This document shows, piece by piece, positions 53,145 to 61,021 of a stretch of 64,000 bases of DNA. Numbering within the stretch: position 1 is the stretch's first letter; the number at the start of each line of letters is the position of its first letter. The position numbers were made by a program, and so were the translations under genes. Below the pieces are notes generated by a model. It did no database searches. It was not told the DNA's origin and saw only the letters and a list, made by a program, of their open reading frames with translations. The DNA comes from Streptomyces spiroverticillatus (GTDB lineage Bacteria; Actinomycetota; Actinomycetes; Streptomycetales; Streptomycetaceae), in assembly GCA_014650415.1 (NCBI GenBank), contig BMUX01000003.1:434001-498000 (forward strand), in the 5' to 3' direction.

Positions 53145-53663
53145 GTGACGGACGGCACCACCACTTCCTCCGCGCCCGCCGAGGGCACCGACACCCTGAC
53201 GCGCCTGGAGCAGGAAGGTGAGATCGCGGCCGACTACCTCGAGGGTCTGCTCGACATCGCCGACCTGGACGGCGACATCGACATGGACGTCGAGGCCGAC
53301 CGGGCCGCTGTTTCGATCATCAGCGACTCCAACGGCCGTGACCTCCAGAAGCTCGTGGGCCGTGACGGCGAGGTGCTCGAAGCGCTTCAGGAGCTGACCC
53401 GGCTCGCCGTGCACCGCGAGACCGGTGACCGCAGCCGTCTGATGCTGGACATCGCGGGCTTCCGGGCCAAGAAGCGCGAAGAGCTCGCGGAGATCGGCGC
53501 CAAGGCCGCGGACGAGGCGAAGACCTCGGGCGCGCCCGTGAAGCTGGACCCGATGACGCCGTTCGAGCGCAAGGTCGTGCACGACGCGGTCGCCGCGGCG
53601 GGTCTGCGCAGCGAGTCCGAGGGCGAGGAGCCTCAGCGCTTCGTCGTCGTTCTCCCGGCCTGA
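53145..53663 (+). CDS. jag: RNA-binding protein Jag/KhpB (KH + R3H)
   Basis: 172 aa. No Jag_N domain; an acidic N terminus, then a KH-like domain with ISDSNGRDLQKLVGRDGEVLEALQELTRLAV and an R3H domain with LDPMTPFERKVVHDAVAAAGLRSESEGEEPQR. RNA-binding regulator linked to YidC and cell-envelope genes. GTG 53145 has GAAGGAG upstream. Confidence 0.93.
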   Translation: MTDGTTTSSAPAEGTDTLTRLEQEGEIAADYLEGLLDIADLDGDIDMDVEADRAAVSIISDSNGRDLQKLVGRDGEVLEALQELTRLAVHRETGDRSRLMLDIAGFRAKKREELAEIGAKAADEAKTSGAPVKLDPMTPFERKVVHDAVAAAGLRSESEGEEPQRFVVVLPA

Positions 53664-53680
53664 CCGGATACGTGCTTTTT

Positions 53681-53713
53681 CGGCCCCGTCTGTTCTGTTC
53701 GCAGACGGGGCCG
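53681..53713 (+). terminator. Terminator between jag and rsmG
   Basis: Stem CGGCCCCGTCTG (53681-53692) / CAGACGGGGCCG (53702-53713), followed by ATCTTTGT. Suggests rsmG has its own promoter or depends on read-through. Confidence 0.75.
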
Positions 53714-53766
53714 ATCTTTGTCAGCCTGATAGTCAGCCCACAGTGCGGTACGGAAGGACGGTCCCC

Positions 53767-54486
53767 GTGACGGAGGCAGCAGCGGAGCTTCCCCAGGCGC
53801 CCGAAGAGGCCAAGGCGGTATTCGGTGAGCACTTCCCGCAGGCCGTTCGGTACGCCGAGCTGCTCGCGGACGCCGGGGTCGAGCGCGGTCTGATCGGCCC
53901 GCGCGAGGTGCCTCGCCTGTGGGAGCGGCACCTGTTGAACTGCGCCGTCCTCTCGGAGGTCGTTCCGCAGAACACCACGGTCTGCGACGTCGGCTCGGGT
54001 GCCGGTCTGCCCGGTATCCCGCTGGCCCTGGCCCGTCCGGACCTGAAGATCACTCTTCTGGAGCCTCTGCTGCGGCGTACGAACTTCCTCCAGGAGGCCG
54101 TCGAGCTGCTGGGCCTGGACCACGTCACCGTCGTACGGGGCCGGGCCGAAGAAGTCATGGGCAAGGTCGAGCCCTTCCACGTGGTCACCTCTCGCGCGGT
54201 GGCGCCGCTGGACCGACTGGCCGGCTGGGGTGTTCCGCTGCTGCGTCCCTACGGCGAGATGCTCGCCCTCAAGGGCGACACGGCCGAGGAGGAGCTCAAG
54301 GGCGCGCGGGCCGCGCTCGGCAAGCTGGGCGTGGTGAAGACCGAGGTGCTCCAGGTCGGCACCGGTGTGGTGGACCCGCTGTCCACGGTCGTACGGGTCG
54401 AGGTCGGCGAGAGCCCGGGCGGCGTGCGGTTCGCGGCGAAGCGGGCCAAGGCCGCGCGGACCGGCAGGTCGCGGCGCCGCCGCTGA
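53767..54486 (+). CDS. rsmG: 16S rRNA (guanine527-N7)-methyltransferase RsmG
   Basis: 239 aa. SAM-binding motif DVGSGAGLPGIPLALARPDLKITLLEP, then RAEEV and TSRAVAPLDRLAGW, typical of GidB/RsmG. Methylates 16S rRNA G527; loss gives low-level streptomycin resistance and alters antibiotic production in Streptomyces. GTG 53767 has AAGGA upstream. A basic tail ends GRSRRRR. Confidence 0.95.
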   Translation: MTEAAAELPQAPEEAKAVFGEHFPQAVRYAELLADAGVERGLIGPREVPRLWERHLLNCAVLSEVVPQNTTVCDVGSGAGLPGIPLALARPDLKITLLEPLLRRTNFLQEAVELLGLDHVTVVRGRAEEVMGKVEPFHVVTSRAVAPLDRLAGWGVPLLRPYGEMLALKGDTAEEELKGARAALGKLGVVKTEVLQVGTGVVDPLSTVVRVEVGESPGGVRFAAKRAKAARTGRSRRRR

Positions 54487-54578
54487 ACGGCGGAATCCGG
54501 CCCCGATGCTCCATCCAAGGTGCCGCGCCTGCGTGGCGCGGAGTGTCGGGGTCTTCCGATGAGTCCCCGCAGGCATCG

Positions 54579-54594
54579 TGTTTCACGTGAAACG
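54579..54594. other. parS site 8
   Basis: TGTTTCACGTGAAACG, last base off consensus; same form as site 1. Lies between rsmG and parA. Confidence 0.87.
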
Positions 54595-54670
54595 TCGCTC
54601 GTTGCTGCAAGGAATCATCAGCCGGGGCCGTGCCGCTGCCGCCCCGCACGAATCGAGACCCGAAAGGGTC

Positions 54671-55816
54671 ATGGGGTTGTCCACAAGGTCGGGTTCTTCC
54701 ACAGGAGAACGGGCCTCACTGGTTCATGACCCCCTAAGCGTGACAGGCTCTGAGCACTACGAGCCTGAAGTCGAGGAGAGTGAATCCTTGCGGTCCGACG
54801 CCAACATCGCGGGACCGATGACCGATCCGGTCCCCGGCCCCCGTTCCGAAGCGGCAGGAGCCGATGTTTCACGTGAAACATCGCCCCTGCCGGACGACAC
54901 CCCTATCGGGCGTGCTGCCCAGGTGGCGGTGGATGCCCTCGGCCGTACCGGCGAGGGTCTCCCGAAGCCCGAGCAGACACGCGTGATGGTGGTTGCCAAC
55001 CAGAAGGGCGGAGTGGGGAAGACCACGACCACGGTCAACCTCGCCGCCTCGCTCGCACTGCACGGTGCGCGGGTCCTGGTGATCGACCTCGATCCGCAGG
55101 GCAACGCCTCCACGGCACTGGGAATCGACCACCACTCCGAAGTTCCCTCCATCTACGACGTGCTGATCGACAGCAAGCCGCTGTCGGACGTGGTCCAGCC
55201 CGTCCGGGACGTCGAAGGTCTCTTCTGTGCCCCGGCCACCATCGATCTCGCCGGTGCGGAGATCGAGCTGGTGTCTCTGGTGGCACGTGAGAGCAGGCTT
55301 CAGCGGGCCATCCAGGCCTACGAGCAGCCGCTGGACTACGTCCTCATCGACTGCCCGCCGTCCCTGGGACTGCTGACGGTCAATGCGATGGTCGCCGGTG
55401 AGGAAGTGCTGATCCCGATTCAGTGCGAGTACTACGCGCTGGAAGGACTCGGCCAGCTCCTGCGGAACGTGGAACTGGTGCGCGGGCACCTCAACCCCGA
55501 GCTCCATGTCTCCACGATCCTGCTGACCATGTACGACGGTCGGACCAGGCTCGCTTCGCAGGTGGCGGAGGAAGTGCGCAGCCACTTCGCCAAGGAAGTC
55601 CTCAAGACCAGCATCCCGAGGTCCGTCCGGATCTCGGAGGCTCCCAGCTATGGGCAGACCGTGCTCACCTACGACCCGAGCTCCAGCGGTTCGCTGTCGT
55701 ACCTTGAGGCGGCGCGGGAGATCGCGCTTCGGGGGGCCGGTGTCTTCTATGACGCGCAGCACGCCCATGCTGTCGACCAGAACAATCAGCACGGTGTGGC
55801 GGAGGGTGTCCAATGA
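54671..55816 (+). CDS. parA: Chromosome partitioning ATPase ParA
   Basis: Up to 381 aa. Deviant Walker A KGGVGKTTTTVNLAAS, Walker B LIDCPPSLGLL and A' VIDLDPQGNASTALG define a ParA/Soj P-loop ATPase that moves ParB-parS complexes in aerial hyphae. The start is uncertain: ATG 54671 follows AAAGGG, while TTG 54788 has a better-spaced GGAGAG and begins the conserved LRSDANIAGPM region; GTG 54578 is also open. A parS site (54865) lies inside the frame and encodes DVSRETS. The stop overlaps parB. Confidence 0.93.
   Translation: MGLSTRSGSSTGERASLVHDPLSVTGSEHYEPEVEESESLRSDANIAGPMTDPVPGPRSEAAGADVSRETSPLPDDTPIGRAAQVAVDALGRTGEGLPKPEQTRVMVVANQKGGVGKTTTTVNLAASLALHGARVLVIDLDPQGNASTALGIDHHSEVPSIYDVLIDSKPLSDVVQPVRDVEGLFCAPATIDLAGAEIELVSLVARESRLQRAIQAYEQPLDYVLIDCPPSLGLLTVNAMVAGEEVLIPIQCEYYALEGLGQLLRNVELVRGHLNPELHVSTILLTMYDGRTRLASQVAEEVRSHFAKEVLKTSIPRSVRISEAPSYGQTVLTYDPSSSGSLSYLEAAREIALRGAGVFYDAQHAHAVDQNNQHGVAEGVQ
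54677..54685 (+). other. DnaA box at parA start region
   Basis: TTGTCCACA, exact consensus, covering codons 3-5 of the longer parA frame. It may couple parAB expression to DnaA, or be chance. Confidence 0.4.
54865..54880. other. parS site 9 (inside parA)
   Basis: TGTTTCACGTGAAACA, perfect consensus, within parA codons for DVSRETS. Confidence 0.93.
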
Positions 55817-56910
55817 GCGAGCGACGTAGGGGTCTGGGGCGTGGGCTCCAGGCACTGATTCCGAATGCCTCCCGGGAGCCACAGGTGCCCGGCGCCGGCA
55901 CGGCGACCGCGGAGCGCGGTGTGGCCGCGGCGAAGGTGACCGCGCTGCGCGAGAGCGATGTTTCACGTGAAACATCGCTGCCGCCCCGGACGCCGGAAGC
56001 ACCGGTGGCCGTGGAGCCCGAGCCCGAGACGGCTGCCCTCCAGGTACCCGTGGGGGCGTTCTTCGCCGAACTTCCGCTGGACTCGATCACGCCGAACCCG
56101 CAGCAGCCGCGTCGGATCTTCGACGAGGACGCGCTGGCCGAGCTGATCACCTCCATCAAGGAAGTGGGGCTTCTCCAGCCGGTCGTGGTGCGGCAGCTGG
56201 GTCCGGAGAGCTTCCAGCTCATCATGGGCGAGCGCCGTCTGCGGGCCAGCCGCGAGGCGGGCCTGGAGCGCATTCCCGCGATCATCCGGGCCACGGAGGA
56301 CGACAAGCTCCTCCTCGACGCCCTCCTGGAGAACCTCCACCGGGCTCAGCTGAACCCGGTGGAAGAGGCACTGGCGTACGACCAGCTGCTGAAGGACTTC
56401 GGCTGCACGCACGACCAGCTGGCGGACCGGATCGGGCGCTCGCGTCCGCAGGTCTCCAACACGCTGCGTCTGCTGAAGCTGCCGATGGCGGTGCAGAAGC
56501 GGGTCTCGGCCGGTGTGCTCTCCGGCGGCCATGCCCGGGCGCTGCTCGGCCTGGAGGACTCCGAGGCGCAGGAGCACCTCGCGAAGCGCATCGTCCAGGA
56601 GGGTCTCTCGGTCCGTACGACCGAAGAGATCGTCAAGATGATGGAGTCCGAGCCGGCGAAGACGGCCAAGCCGAAGGGCCCGAGGGCGGGTTCGCGGATG
56701 GCCCCTGCTCTGTCGGACCTGGCCTCTCGGCTCTCGGACCGCTTCGAGACCCGGGTGAAGGTCGACCTTGGGCAGAAGAAGGGCAAGATCACCGTCGAGT
56801 TCGCTTCGGTGGAGGATCTGGAGCGCATCCTCGGCACGCTCGCCCCGGGCGAGGGACGGGTTCTGGAGAAGAGCCTGAGCGAGCAGGACGGGCAGGACGG
56901 GGAGGTCTGA
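55813..56910 (+). CDS. parB: Chromosome partitioning protein ParB
   Basis: 365 aa. N-terminal CTPase domain with IFDEDALAELITSIKEVGLLQPVVVR, GERRLRASREAG (arginine-rich box II) and LLENLHRAQLNPVEEA. The central HTH has TLRLLKLPMAV after RSRPQVSN. The C-terminal dimerisation domain is VKVDLGQKKGKITVEFASVEDLERILGTL. Nucleates on parS and spreads. ATG overlaps the parA stop by 4 bp. A parS lies in the coding sequence (55959). Confidence 0.97.
   Translation: MSERRRGLGRGLQALIPNASREPQVPGAGTATAERGVAAAKVTALRESDVSRETSLPPRTPEAPVAVEPEPETAALQVPVGAFFAELPLDSITPNPQQPRRIFDEDALAELITSIKEVGLLQPVVVRQLGPESFQLIMGERRLRASREAGLERIPAIIRATEDDKLLLDALLENLHRAQLNPVEEALAYDQLLKDFGCTHDQLADRIGRSRPQVSNTLRLLKLPMAVQKRVSAGVLSGGHARALLGLEDSEAQEHLAKRIVQEGLSVRTTEEIVKMMESEPAKTAKPKGPRAGSRMAPALSDLASRLSDRFETRVKVDLGQKKGKITVEFASVEDLERILGTLAPGEGRVLEKSLSEQDGQDGEV
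55959..55974. other. parS site 10 (inside parB)
   Basis: TGTTTCACGTGAAACA, perfect consensus, within parB codons for DVSRETS near the N terminus. Confidence 0.93.
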
Positions 56911-56927
56911 TCTCCCGAAGACCTGTG

Positions 56928-56971
56928 AAGGGCGGGGGTGTTCCGGCGGTGGCCGGAACACCCCCGCCCTT
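56928..56971 (+). terminator. Strong terminator after parB
   Basis: Perfect 19-bp stem (56928-56946 / 56953-56971, GGGCGGGGGTGTTCCGG and its complement) with a 6-nt loop and a short T-run, 18 bp past the parB stop. Confidence 0.85.
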
Positions 56972-57066
56972 TGCTCTTGGCCGGTATCCGTCCGATTGCC
57001 CGGTGGATACGATGCCTCGTGGTACGGCGCATCCACTGTGATCCACCTCGGAGGGGGAACGGAGCC

Positions 57067-57321
57067 ATGCGATCGGTGAGCCGGAGCCAACTGGTGACTG
57101 CGGGACTGGGAATCGGGGCGGTCGGCGGATTCGTCGGCAGCCTGCTCCGGGAACGGAGCGCGCTGAGTGCCGCCCGTGGTGCGGCAGGCGAAGAAAGTGG
57201 GGAACGGCCTTGGGGCGTCGGCTCGTACCGCTCACGCTGGACAACCTTGCGGATCTTCCCCGGCGGTGTCGCGGCTGCGTCTTCTGGGAACTCGACCCCG
57301 TCCGTGGTGAAGCGGCCCTAA
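57067..57321 (+). CDS. Possible small Gly-rich membrane protein overlapping GNAT gene
   Basis: 84 codons with a very good ribosome site (GGAGGGGGAACGGAG) 3 bp before the ATG. The first 30 residues (LVTAGLGIGAVGGFVGSLLRE) look like a membrane helix. The second half overlaps the GNAT gene in another frame and looks like shadow sequence. Either a real small protein whose end overlaps, a leader peptide, or chance. Unrecognised. Confidence 0.35.
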   Translation: MRSVSRSQLVTAGLGIGAVGGFVGSLLRERSALSAARGAAGEESGERPWGVGSYRSRWTTLRIFPGGVAAASSGNSTPSVVKRP

Positions 57322-57827
57322 CGGAGGGCCGGGCCGAACTGGAGAAGGAAGCCTGGATCTCCGCCGTCCTCCTGGAATGGGGGTCCTGCGGCCGGGTCGT
57401 CTACGTGGACGAGGTCCCGGTGGGCTTCGTGATGTACGCGCCTCCGGCGTATGTGCCCCGGGCGACGGCATTCCCCACGAGTCCGGTGTCGCCGGATGCC
57501 GTGCAGTTGATGACGTCCCTGATCGTGCCCGGCTATCAGGGGCAGGGGCTGGGCCGGGTGATGGTGCAGACCGTGGCGAAAGATCTGCTGGGGCGCGGCT
57601 TCAAGGCGATCGAGGCGTTCGGCGACGCCCGGTGGAAGGAGCCCGGCTGCCTGCTGCCCGCCGACCATCTGCTGTCGGTCGGCTTCAAGACGGTCCGCCC
57701 GCATCCCACGCATCCCCGGCTCCGGCTGGAACTGCGGACGGCGCTCTCCTGGAAGGAAGACGTGGAGCTGGCGCTGGACAAGCTGCTGGGCGTCGTGCAG
57801 AAGGATCCGGTGCTGCGGCCGCTGTAG
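57210..57827 (+). CDS. GNAT-family N-acetyltransferase
   Basis: 205 aa. Opens MGRRLVPLTLDNLADLPRRCRGCVFWELDP, a conserved Streptomyces start encoded here by TTG 57210. The acetyl-CoA-binding motif is LIVPGYQGQGLGRVMVQTVAKDLLGRGFKAIEAFGDARW. Substrate unknown. Conserved downstream of parB in Streptomyces. Convergent with trxA. Confidence 0.88.
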   Translation: MGRRLVPLTLDNLADLPRRCRGCVFWELDPVRGEAALTEGRAELEKEAWISAVLLEWGSCGRVVYVDEVPVGFVMYAPPAYVPRATAFPTSPVSPDAVQLMTSLIVPGYQGQGLGRVMVQTVAKDLLGRGFKAIEAFGDARWKEPGCLLPADHLLSVGFKTVRPHPTHPRLRLELRTALSWKEDVELALDKLLGVVQKDPVLRPL

Positions 57828-57862
57828 CGGATCGGTGAGCTGCGGCTCCTGCGGTGGAGAAG

Positions 57863-57899
57863 CATTGAGGCCCACCCCTGACGGGAGTGGGCCTCAATG
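57863..57899. terminator. Bidirectional terminator abutting parS
   Basis: Perfect 13-bp stem CATTGAGGCCCAC (57863-57875) / GTGGGCCTCAATG (57887-57899). Its last two bases are the first two of parS site 11. Serves convergent GNAT and trxA genes. Confidence 0.85.
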
Positions 57900-57913
57900 T
57901 TTCACGTGAAACA
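57898..57913. other. parS site 11
   Basis: TGTTTCACGTGAAACA, perfect consensus, 11 bp from the trxA stop codon and overlapping a terminator stem by 2 bp. Confidence 0.93.
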
Positions 57914-57923
57914 ACGGCGGTGA

Positions 57924-58253
57924 TTACTCGCCGATGAACGGGTCCAGGTCGCGGACGATCGCGGCCTTCGGCTTGGCGCCGACGATCGTCTTGGCGACCT
58001 CGCCGTTCTGGTAGACGTTCAGCGTCGGGATGGACATGACGCCGTACTTGGCAGCGGTGGCCGGGTTCTCGTCAATGTTGAGCTTGACGACCTCGATCTT
58101 GTCGCCGTGCTCGGCGGCGATGGCCTCCAGGGACGGGGCGATCTGACGGCACGGACCGCACCAGGCGGCCCAGAAGTCGACGAGCACGGGCTTGTCGCTC
58201 TTGAGGACGATCTCGTCGAAGGAGTCGTCGGTCACGTTCTTCAGGTCGCCGGC
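57924..58253 (-). CDS. trxA: Thioredoxin
   Basis: 109 aa, cytoplasmic. Active site WCGPC in VDFWAAWCGPCRQIAPSLEAIA, cis-proline in MSIPTLNVYQNGE. Reduces protein disulfides using electrons from TrxB. GTG 58253 was chosen for AAGGAGG just upstream. Co-transcribed with trxB under the SigR-type promoter at 59347-59373. Confidence 0.96.
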   Translation of the reverse strand, partial: AGDLKNVTDDSFDEIVLKSDKPVLVDFWAAWCGPCRQIAPSLEAIAAEHGDKIEVVKLNIDENPATAAKYGVMSIPTLNVYQNGEVAKTIVGAKPKAAIVRDLDPFIGE

Positions 58254-58300
58254 CACGGCGGCCTCCTTCACTTCTCAGGGGTGTGGGGTGGGGATGGGGT

Positions 58301-59275
58301 TCAGGCGGCGGGGGTCTTCTCCGGCTCGGCCACCTTCTCGCTGTCGGCGAGCGCAGCGAGGTAGCGCTCCGCGTCGAGCGCGGCGGAGCAGCCGGTGCCC
58401 GCGGCGGTGATGGCCTGCCGGTAGGTGTGGTCGACGACGTCACCGGCGGCGAAGACACCGGCGAGGTTGGTGCGGGTCGAGGGGGCTTCGACCTTCACGT
58501 AGCCCTCGTCGTCCAGCTCGACCTGGCCCTTGAAGAGTTCGCTGCGCGGGTCGTGGCCGACGGCGATGAACAGGCCGGTCACGTCGAGCGGAGCGGTCTC
58601 ACCGGTCTTGGTGCTGCGCAGCGTGATCCCGGAGAGCTTCTGGTCGCCTTCGAGGGAAGCGGTCTCGCTGTCCCAGGCGAACTTGATCTTCGGGTCGGCG
58701 AAGGCGCGCTCCTGCATCGCCTTGGAGGCGCGCAGGGTGTCGCGGCGGTGGACGATGGTGACGGACTTCGCGAAGCGGGAGAGGAACGTGGCCTCCTCCA
58801 TCGCGGTGTCGCCGCCGCCGACCACGGCGATGTCGTGGTCCTTGAAGAAGAAGCCGTCGCAGGTGGCGCACCAGGAGACACCGCGTCCGGAGAGGGCGTC
58901 CTCCTGGGGCAGGCCCAGCTTGCGGTGCTGCGAACCGGTGGAGATGATCACGGCCTTGGCGCGGTGCACGGTGCCGGCGGTGTCGGTGACCGTCTTGATG
59001 TCACCGGTGAGGTCCACCGAGACGATGTCGTCGGGGATGAGCTCGGCACCGAAGCGCTCGGCCTGGGCGCGCATGTTGTCCATCAGGTCCGGGCCCATGA
59101 TGCCGTCACGGAAGCCGGGGAAGTTCTCGACCTCGGTGGTGTTCATCAGCGCACCGCCGGCGGTGACGGCGCCTTCGAACACCAGCGGCTTCAGCGACGC
59201 GCGCGCGGTGTACAGCGCGGCGGTGTAGCCGGCCGGCCCGGAGCCAATGATGATCACGTTACGGACGTCGCTCAC
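58301..59275 (-). CDS. trxB: Thioredoxin reductase
   Basis: 324 aa. FAD motif [16 protein letters not shown], redox centre CATCDGFFF (CxxC), NADPH motif [12 protein letters not shown] and the C-terminal FAD motif [23 protein letters not shown]. Passes NADPH electrons to TrxA. GTG 59275 ([11 protein letters not shown]) has GAGGAAG upstream. Confidence 0.97.
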   Translation of the reverse strand: MSDVRNVIIIGSGPAGYTAALYTARASLKPLVFEGAVTAGGALMNTTEVENFPGFRDGIMGPDLMDNMRAQAERFGAELIPDDIVSVDLTGDIKTVTDTAGTVHRAKAVIISTGSQHRKLGLPQEDALSGRGVSWCATCDGFFFKDHDIAVVGGGDTAMEEATFLSRFAKSVTIVHRRDTLRASKAMQERAFADPKIKFAWDSETASLEGDQKLSGITLRSTKTGETAPLDVTGLFIAVGHDPRSELFKGQVELDDEGYVKVEAPSTRTNLAGVFAAGDVVDHTYRQAITAAGTGCSAALDAERYLAALADSEKVAEPEKTPAA

Positions 59276-59346
59276 GGGTTTCTTCCTCGTCTCTGCAGAC
59301 TGCTCTACTGCCAACCGGGGCCCGGTCTGAACCTTCCACCCCACCC

Positions 59347-59373
59347 AACGGATACTACGGGGCTGGCATTCCC
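59347..59373 (-). promoter_or_regulatory. SigR-type promoter of trxBA
   Basis: On the minus strand GGGAAT (59373-59368), a spacer of exactly 18 bp and GTT (59349-59347), which match the SigR consensus GGGAAT-N18-GTT. The promoter ends 72 bp before the trxB start codon. SigR control of trxBA under thiol oxidative stress is known in S. coelicolor; here it is inferred from the match. Confidence 0.85.
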
Positions 59374-59414
59374 GAGACGGCCGAGCGATTCGGCAGGTGT
59401 GTCAGCGGCAGGTG

Positions 59415-60290
59415 TCAGCGACGGGGGTAGGCGCTCGTCAGCAGCAGCTCGCCCTTGCCGGTGGGCGCCGTCTCCACGCAGGTCGCGTCCACGACGTACG
59501 CCTCGACCTGTGCAGGGTCGGAGGTGTGCGGCAGTACGAGCAGGAAGGCCTGCTTGCCCTGGTAGACACCCTGCTTGCTGCCGAGGGGGCTCTCGGTCCG
59601 GCCGGTGCCCTGCTGGACGCAGGGCGGGACGGCGGCCGGCTGCTTGACGGGGGGCCCGTCCGCGGCGTCGAGCGAGGGGGCATTCTTGTCGCCGCGCAGA
59701 TACTTCGGGGCGTCCAGCAGCAGGCCCACCTGGGTCTCCAGCGGAGTGCCGGCGAACCGCGGGGACTGTGCCGCCTTGGCGGTGCTCTGCTTGTCCGAGC
59801 CGGCGCCACCTGTCGGAAGGTTCTGGACGAGCAGGGCGCCGAGCCCCAGCGCCGCGGCTCCCAGTACGGCGCTCCACACCACGCGGCGACGCGGCCTGCG
59901 CGAAGCGGGGCGTCCCGGGCCGGTCGTCGCGCGGGAGTGCCCGGCGGGACGGTCGACGGTGGGCCGACGGGCGGGAGTCTGCGATGTTTCACGTGAAACA
60001 TCGGCAGCCGTGTCGGTGGTCGTTCCCGGGGCGGTGGAGTTCAGCAGCGCTTCGGCGGCCAGGGCGGCGTCGATCCGTCCGGCGATGTCGGCGGGCATCC
60101 GCTGGGGTCCGGGCAGGGTGCCGAGCAGCCCGCGGATCTCCTCCAGGGAGAGCTGGACGTCGGCGCACAGGGCACAACCGTCGACGTGACGGCGTACGTC
60201 CTGGGTGCGGGACGGCGACAGCAGCCCCTCCGTGAGATCGGAGATCTCCGCGACATCCGGGTGCTGAGCCGTTCCGGTCGTCGATGTCAC
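59415..60290 (-). CDS. Anti-sigma factor with cytoplasmic zinc finger (SigM partner)
   Basis: 291 aa. N-terminal anti-sigma domain with the HxxxCxxC zinc motif VDGCALC preceded by RRH (RRHVDGCALCADVQLSLEEIRGLL). A disordered segment contains DVSRETS, encoded by an embedded parS. A TM (RRVVWSAVLGAAALGLGALLVQNL) and an extracytoplasmic domain follow, the latter with VQLGLLLDAPKYL-like and AYVVDATCVETAP segments. GTG 60290 overlaps the sigma gene stop by 4 bp. Confidence 0.88.
   Translation of the reverse strand: MTSTTGTAQHPDVAEISDLTEGLLSPSRTQDVRRHVDGCALCADVQLSLEEIRGLLGTLPGPQRMPADIAGRIDAALAAEALLNSTAPGTTTDTAADVSRETSQTPARRPTVDRPAGHSRATTGPGRPASRRPRRRVVWSAVLGAAALGLGALLVQNLPTGGAGSDKQSTAKAAQSPRFAGTPLETQVGLLLDAPKYLRGDKNAPSLDAADGPPVKQPAAVPPCVQQGTGRTESPLGSKQGVYQGKQAFLLVLPHTSDPAQVEAYVVDATCVETAPTGKGELLLTSAYPRR
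59985..60000. other. parS site 12 (inside anti-sigma gene)
   Basis: TGTTTCACGTGAAACA, perfect consensus, within codons for DVSRETS of the anti-sigma factor. Outermost parS site seen on this side of oriC. Confidence 0.93.
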
Positions 60291-60991
60291 GCGCGCCCAC
60301 CTCCGCCCTTCACAGCGGCAGGACCGTTCGGCCCTGCGTCCCTCGGTTCCGTTGCCGGTGGGACGGATGTCCCCGGCCTCCGGTTCCTTCCCCCTCCGAG
60401 GTCTTCACTACCCCCGGTGCCGGTGCGCAGATGAGTGAGGAGTGGGAGGAGCCGGGCGCGGCCGCGTGCGCAGCGGCTTTTCACCGTTCCGGTGGGTACG
60501 TCGAGGACCCGTGCGGCCTCTGCCACCGGGTATCCCTGCATGTCGACGAGGACGAGCGCGGCCCTCTGCTCGGCGGGGAGCGTGCGCAGCGCGGCCAGGA
60601 GTTCGCGGTGCAGGTCCTGGCGTTCGGCGGGGGCCTCGGCGGACTCGTGGGGTTCCAGGAGCTGGTCGAGCCGGTCGGTGTCGTCCACGGGCGAGGTCTT
60701 GCGGGACGCGGCCTTGCGGGCGCGGTCCAGGCAGGCGTTCACGGTTATTCGGTGCAGCCAGGTGGTGACGGCGGACTGGCCGCGGAAGGTGTGCGCGGCC
60801 CGGTAGGCGGAGACCAGGGCGTCCTGCACCGCGTCGGCGGCCTCCTCCCGGTCGCCCAGCGTGCGCAGGGCCACCGCCCAGAGCCGGTCGCGGTGGCGGC
60901 GTACGAGTTCACCGAAGGCGTCGGGGTCTCCTCCGACGTGCTGGGCCAGGAGTTCCTGGTCGTCGGCATCGCGCAGTGTGACCTCGTCCAA
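60287..60991 (-). CDS. sigM: ECF RNA polymerase sigma factor SigM
   Basis: 234 aa. Sigma region 2 with AFGELVRRHRDRLWAVALRTLGDREEAADAVQDALVSAYRAAHTFRGQSAVTTWLHRITVNACLD, region 4 with LLAALRTLPAEQRAALVLVDMQGYPVAEAARVLDVPTGTVKSRCARGRARLLPLL. A Gly/Arg/Pro-rich tail of about 45 residues follows. The position beside trxBA and its anti-sigma gene matches SigM in Streptomyces and Mycobacterium. ATG 60991. Confidence 0.92.
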   Translation of the reverse strand: MDEVTLRDADDQELLAQHVGGDPDAFGELVRRHRDRLWAVALRTLGDREEAADAVQDALVSAYRAAHTFRGQSAVTTWLHRITVNACLDRARKAASRKTSPVDDTDRLDQLLEPHESAEAPAERQDLHRELLAALRTLPAEQRAALVLVDMQGYPVAEAARVLDVPTGTVKSRCARGRARLLPLLTHLRTGTGGSEDLGGGRNRRPGTSVPPATEPRDAGPNGPAAVKGGGGRA

Positions 60992-61021
60992 CGGTGAGCC
61001 CCCCTTCCCCCGGCGGCTGAG

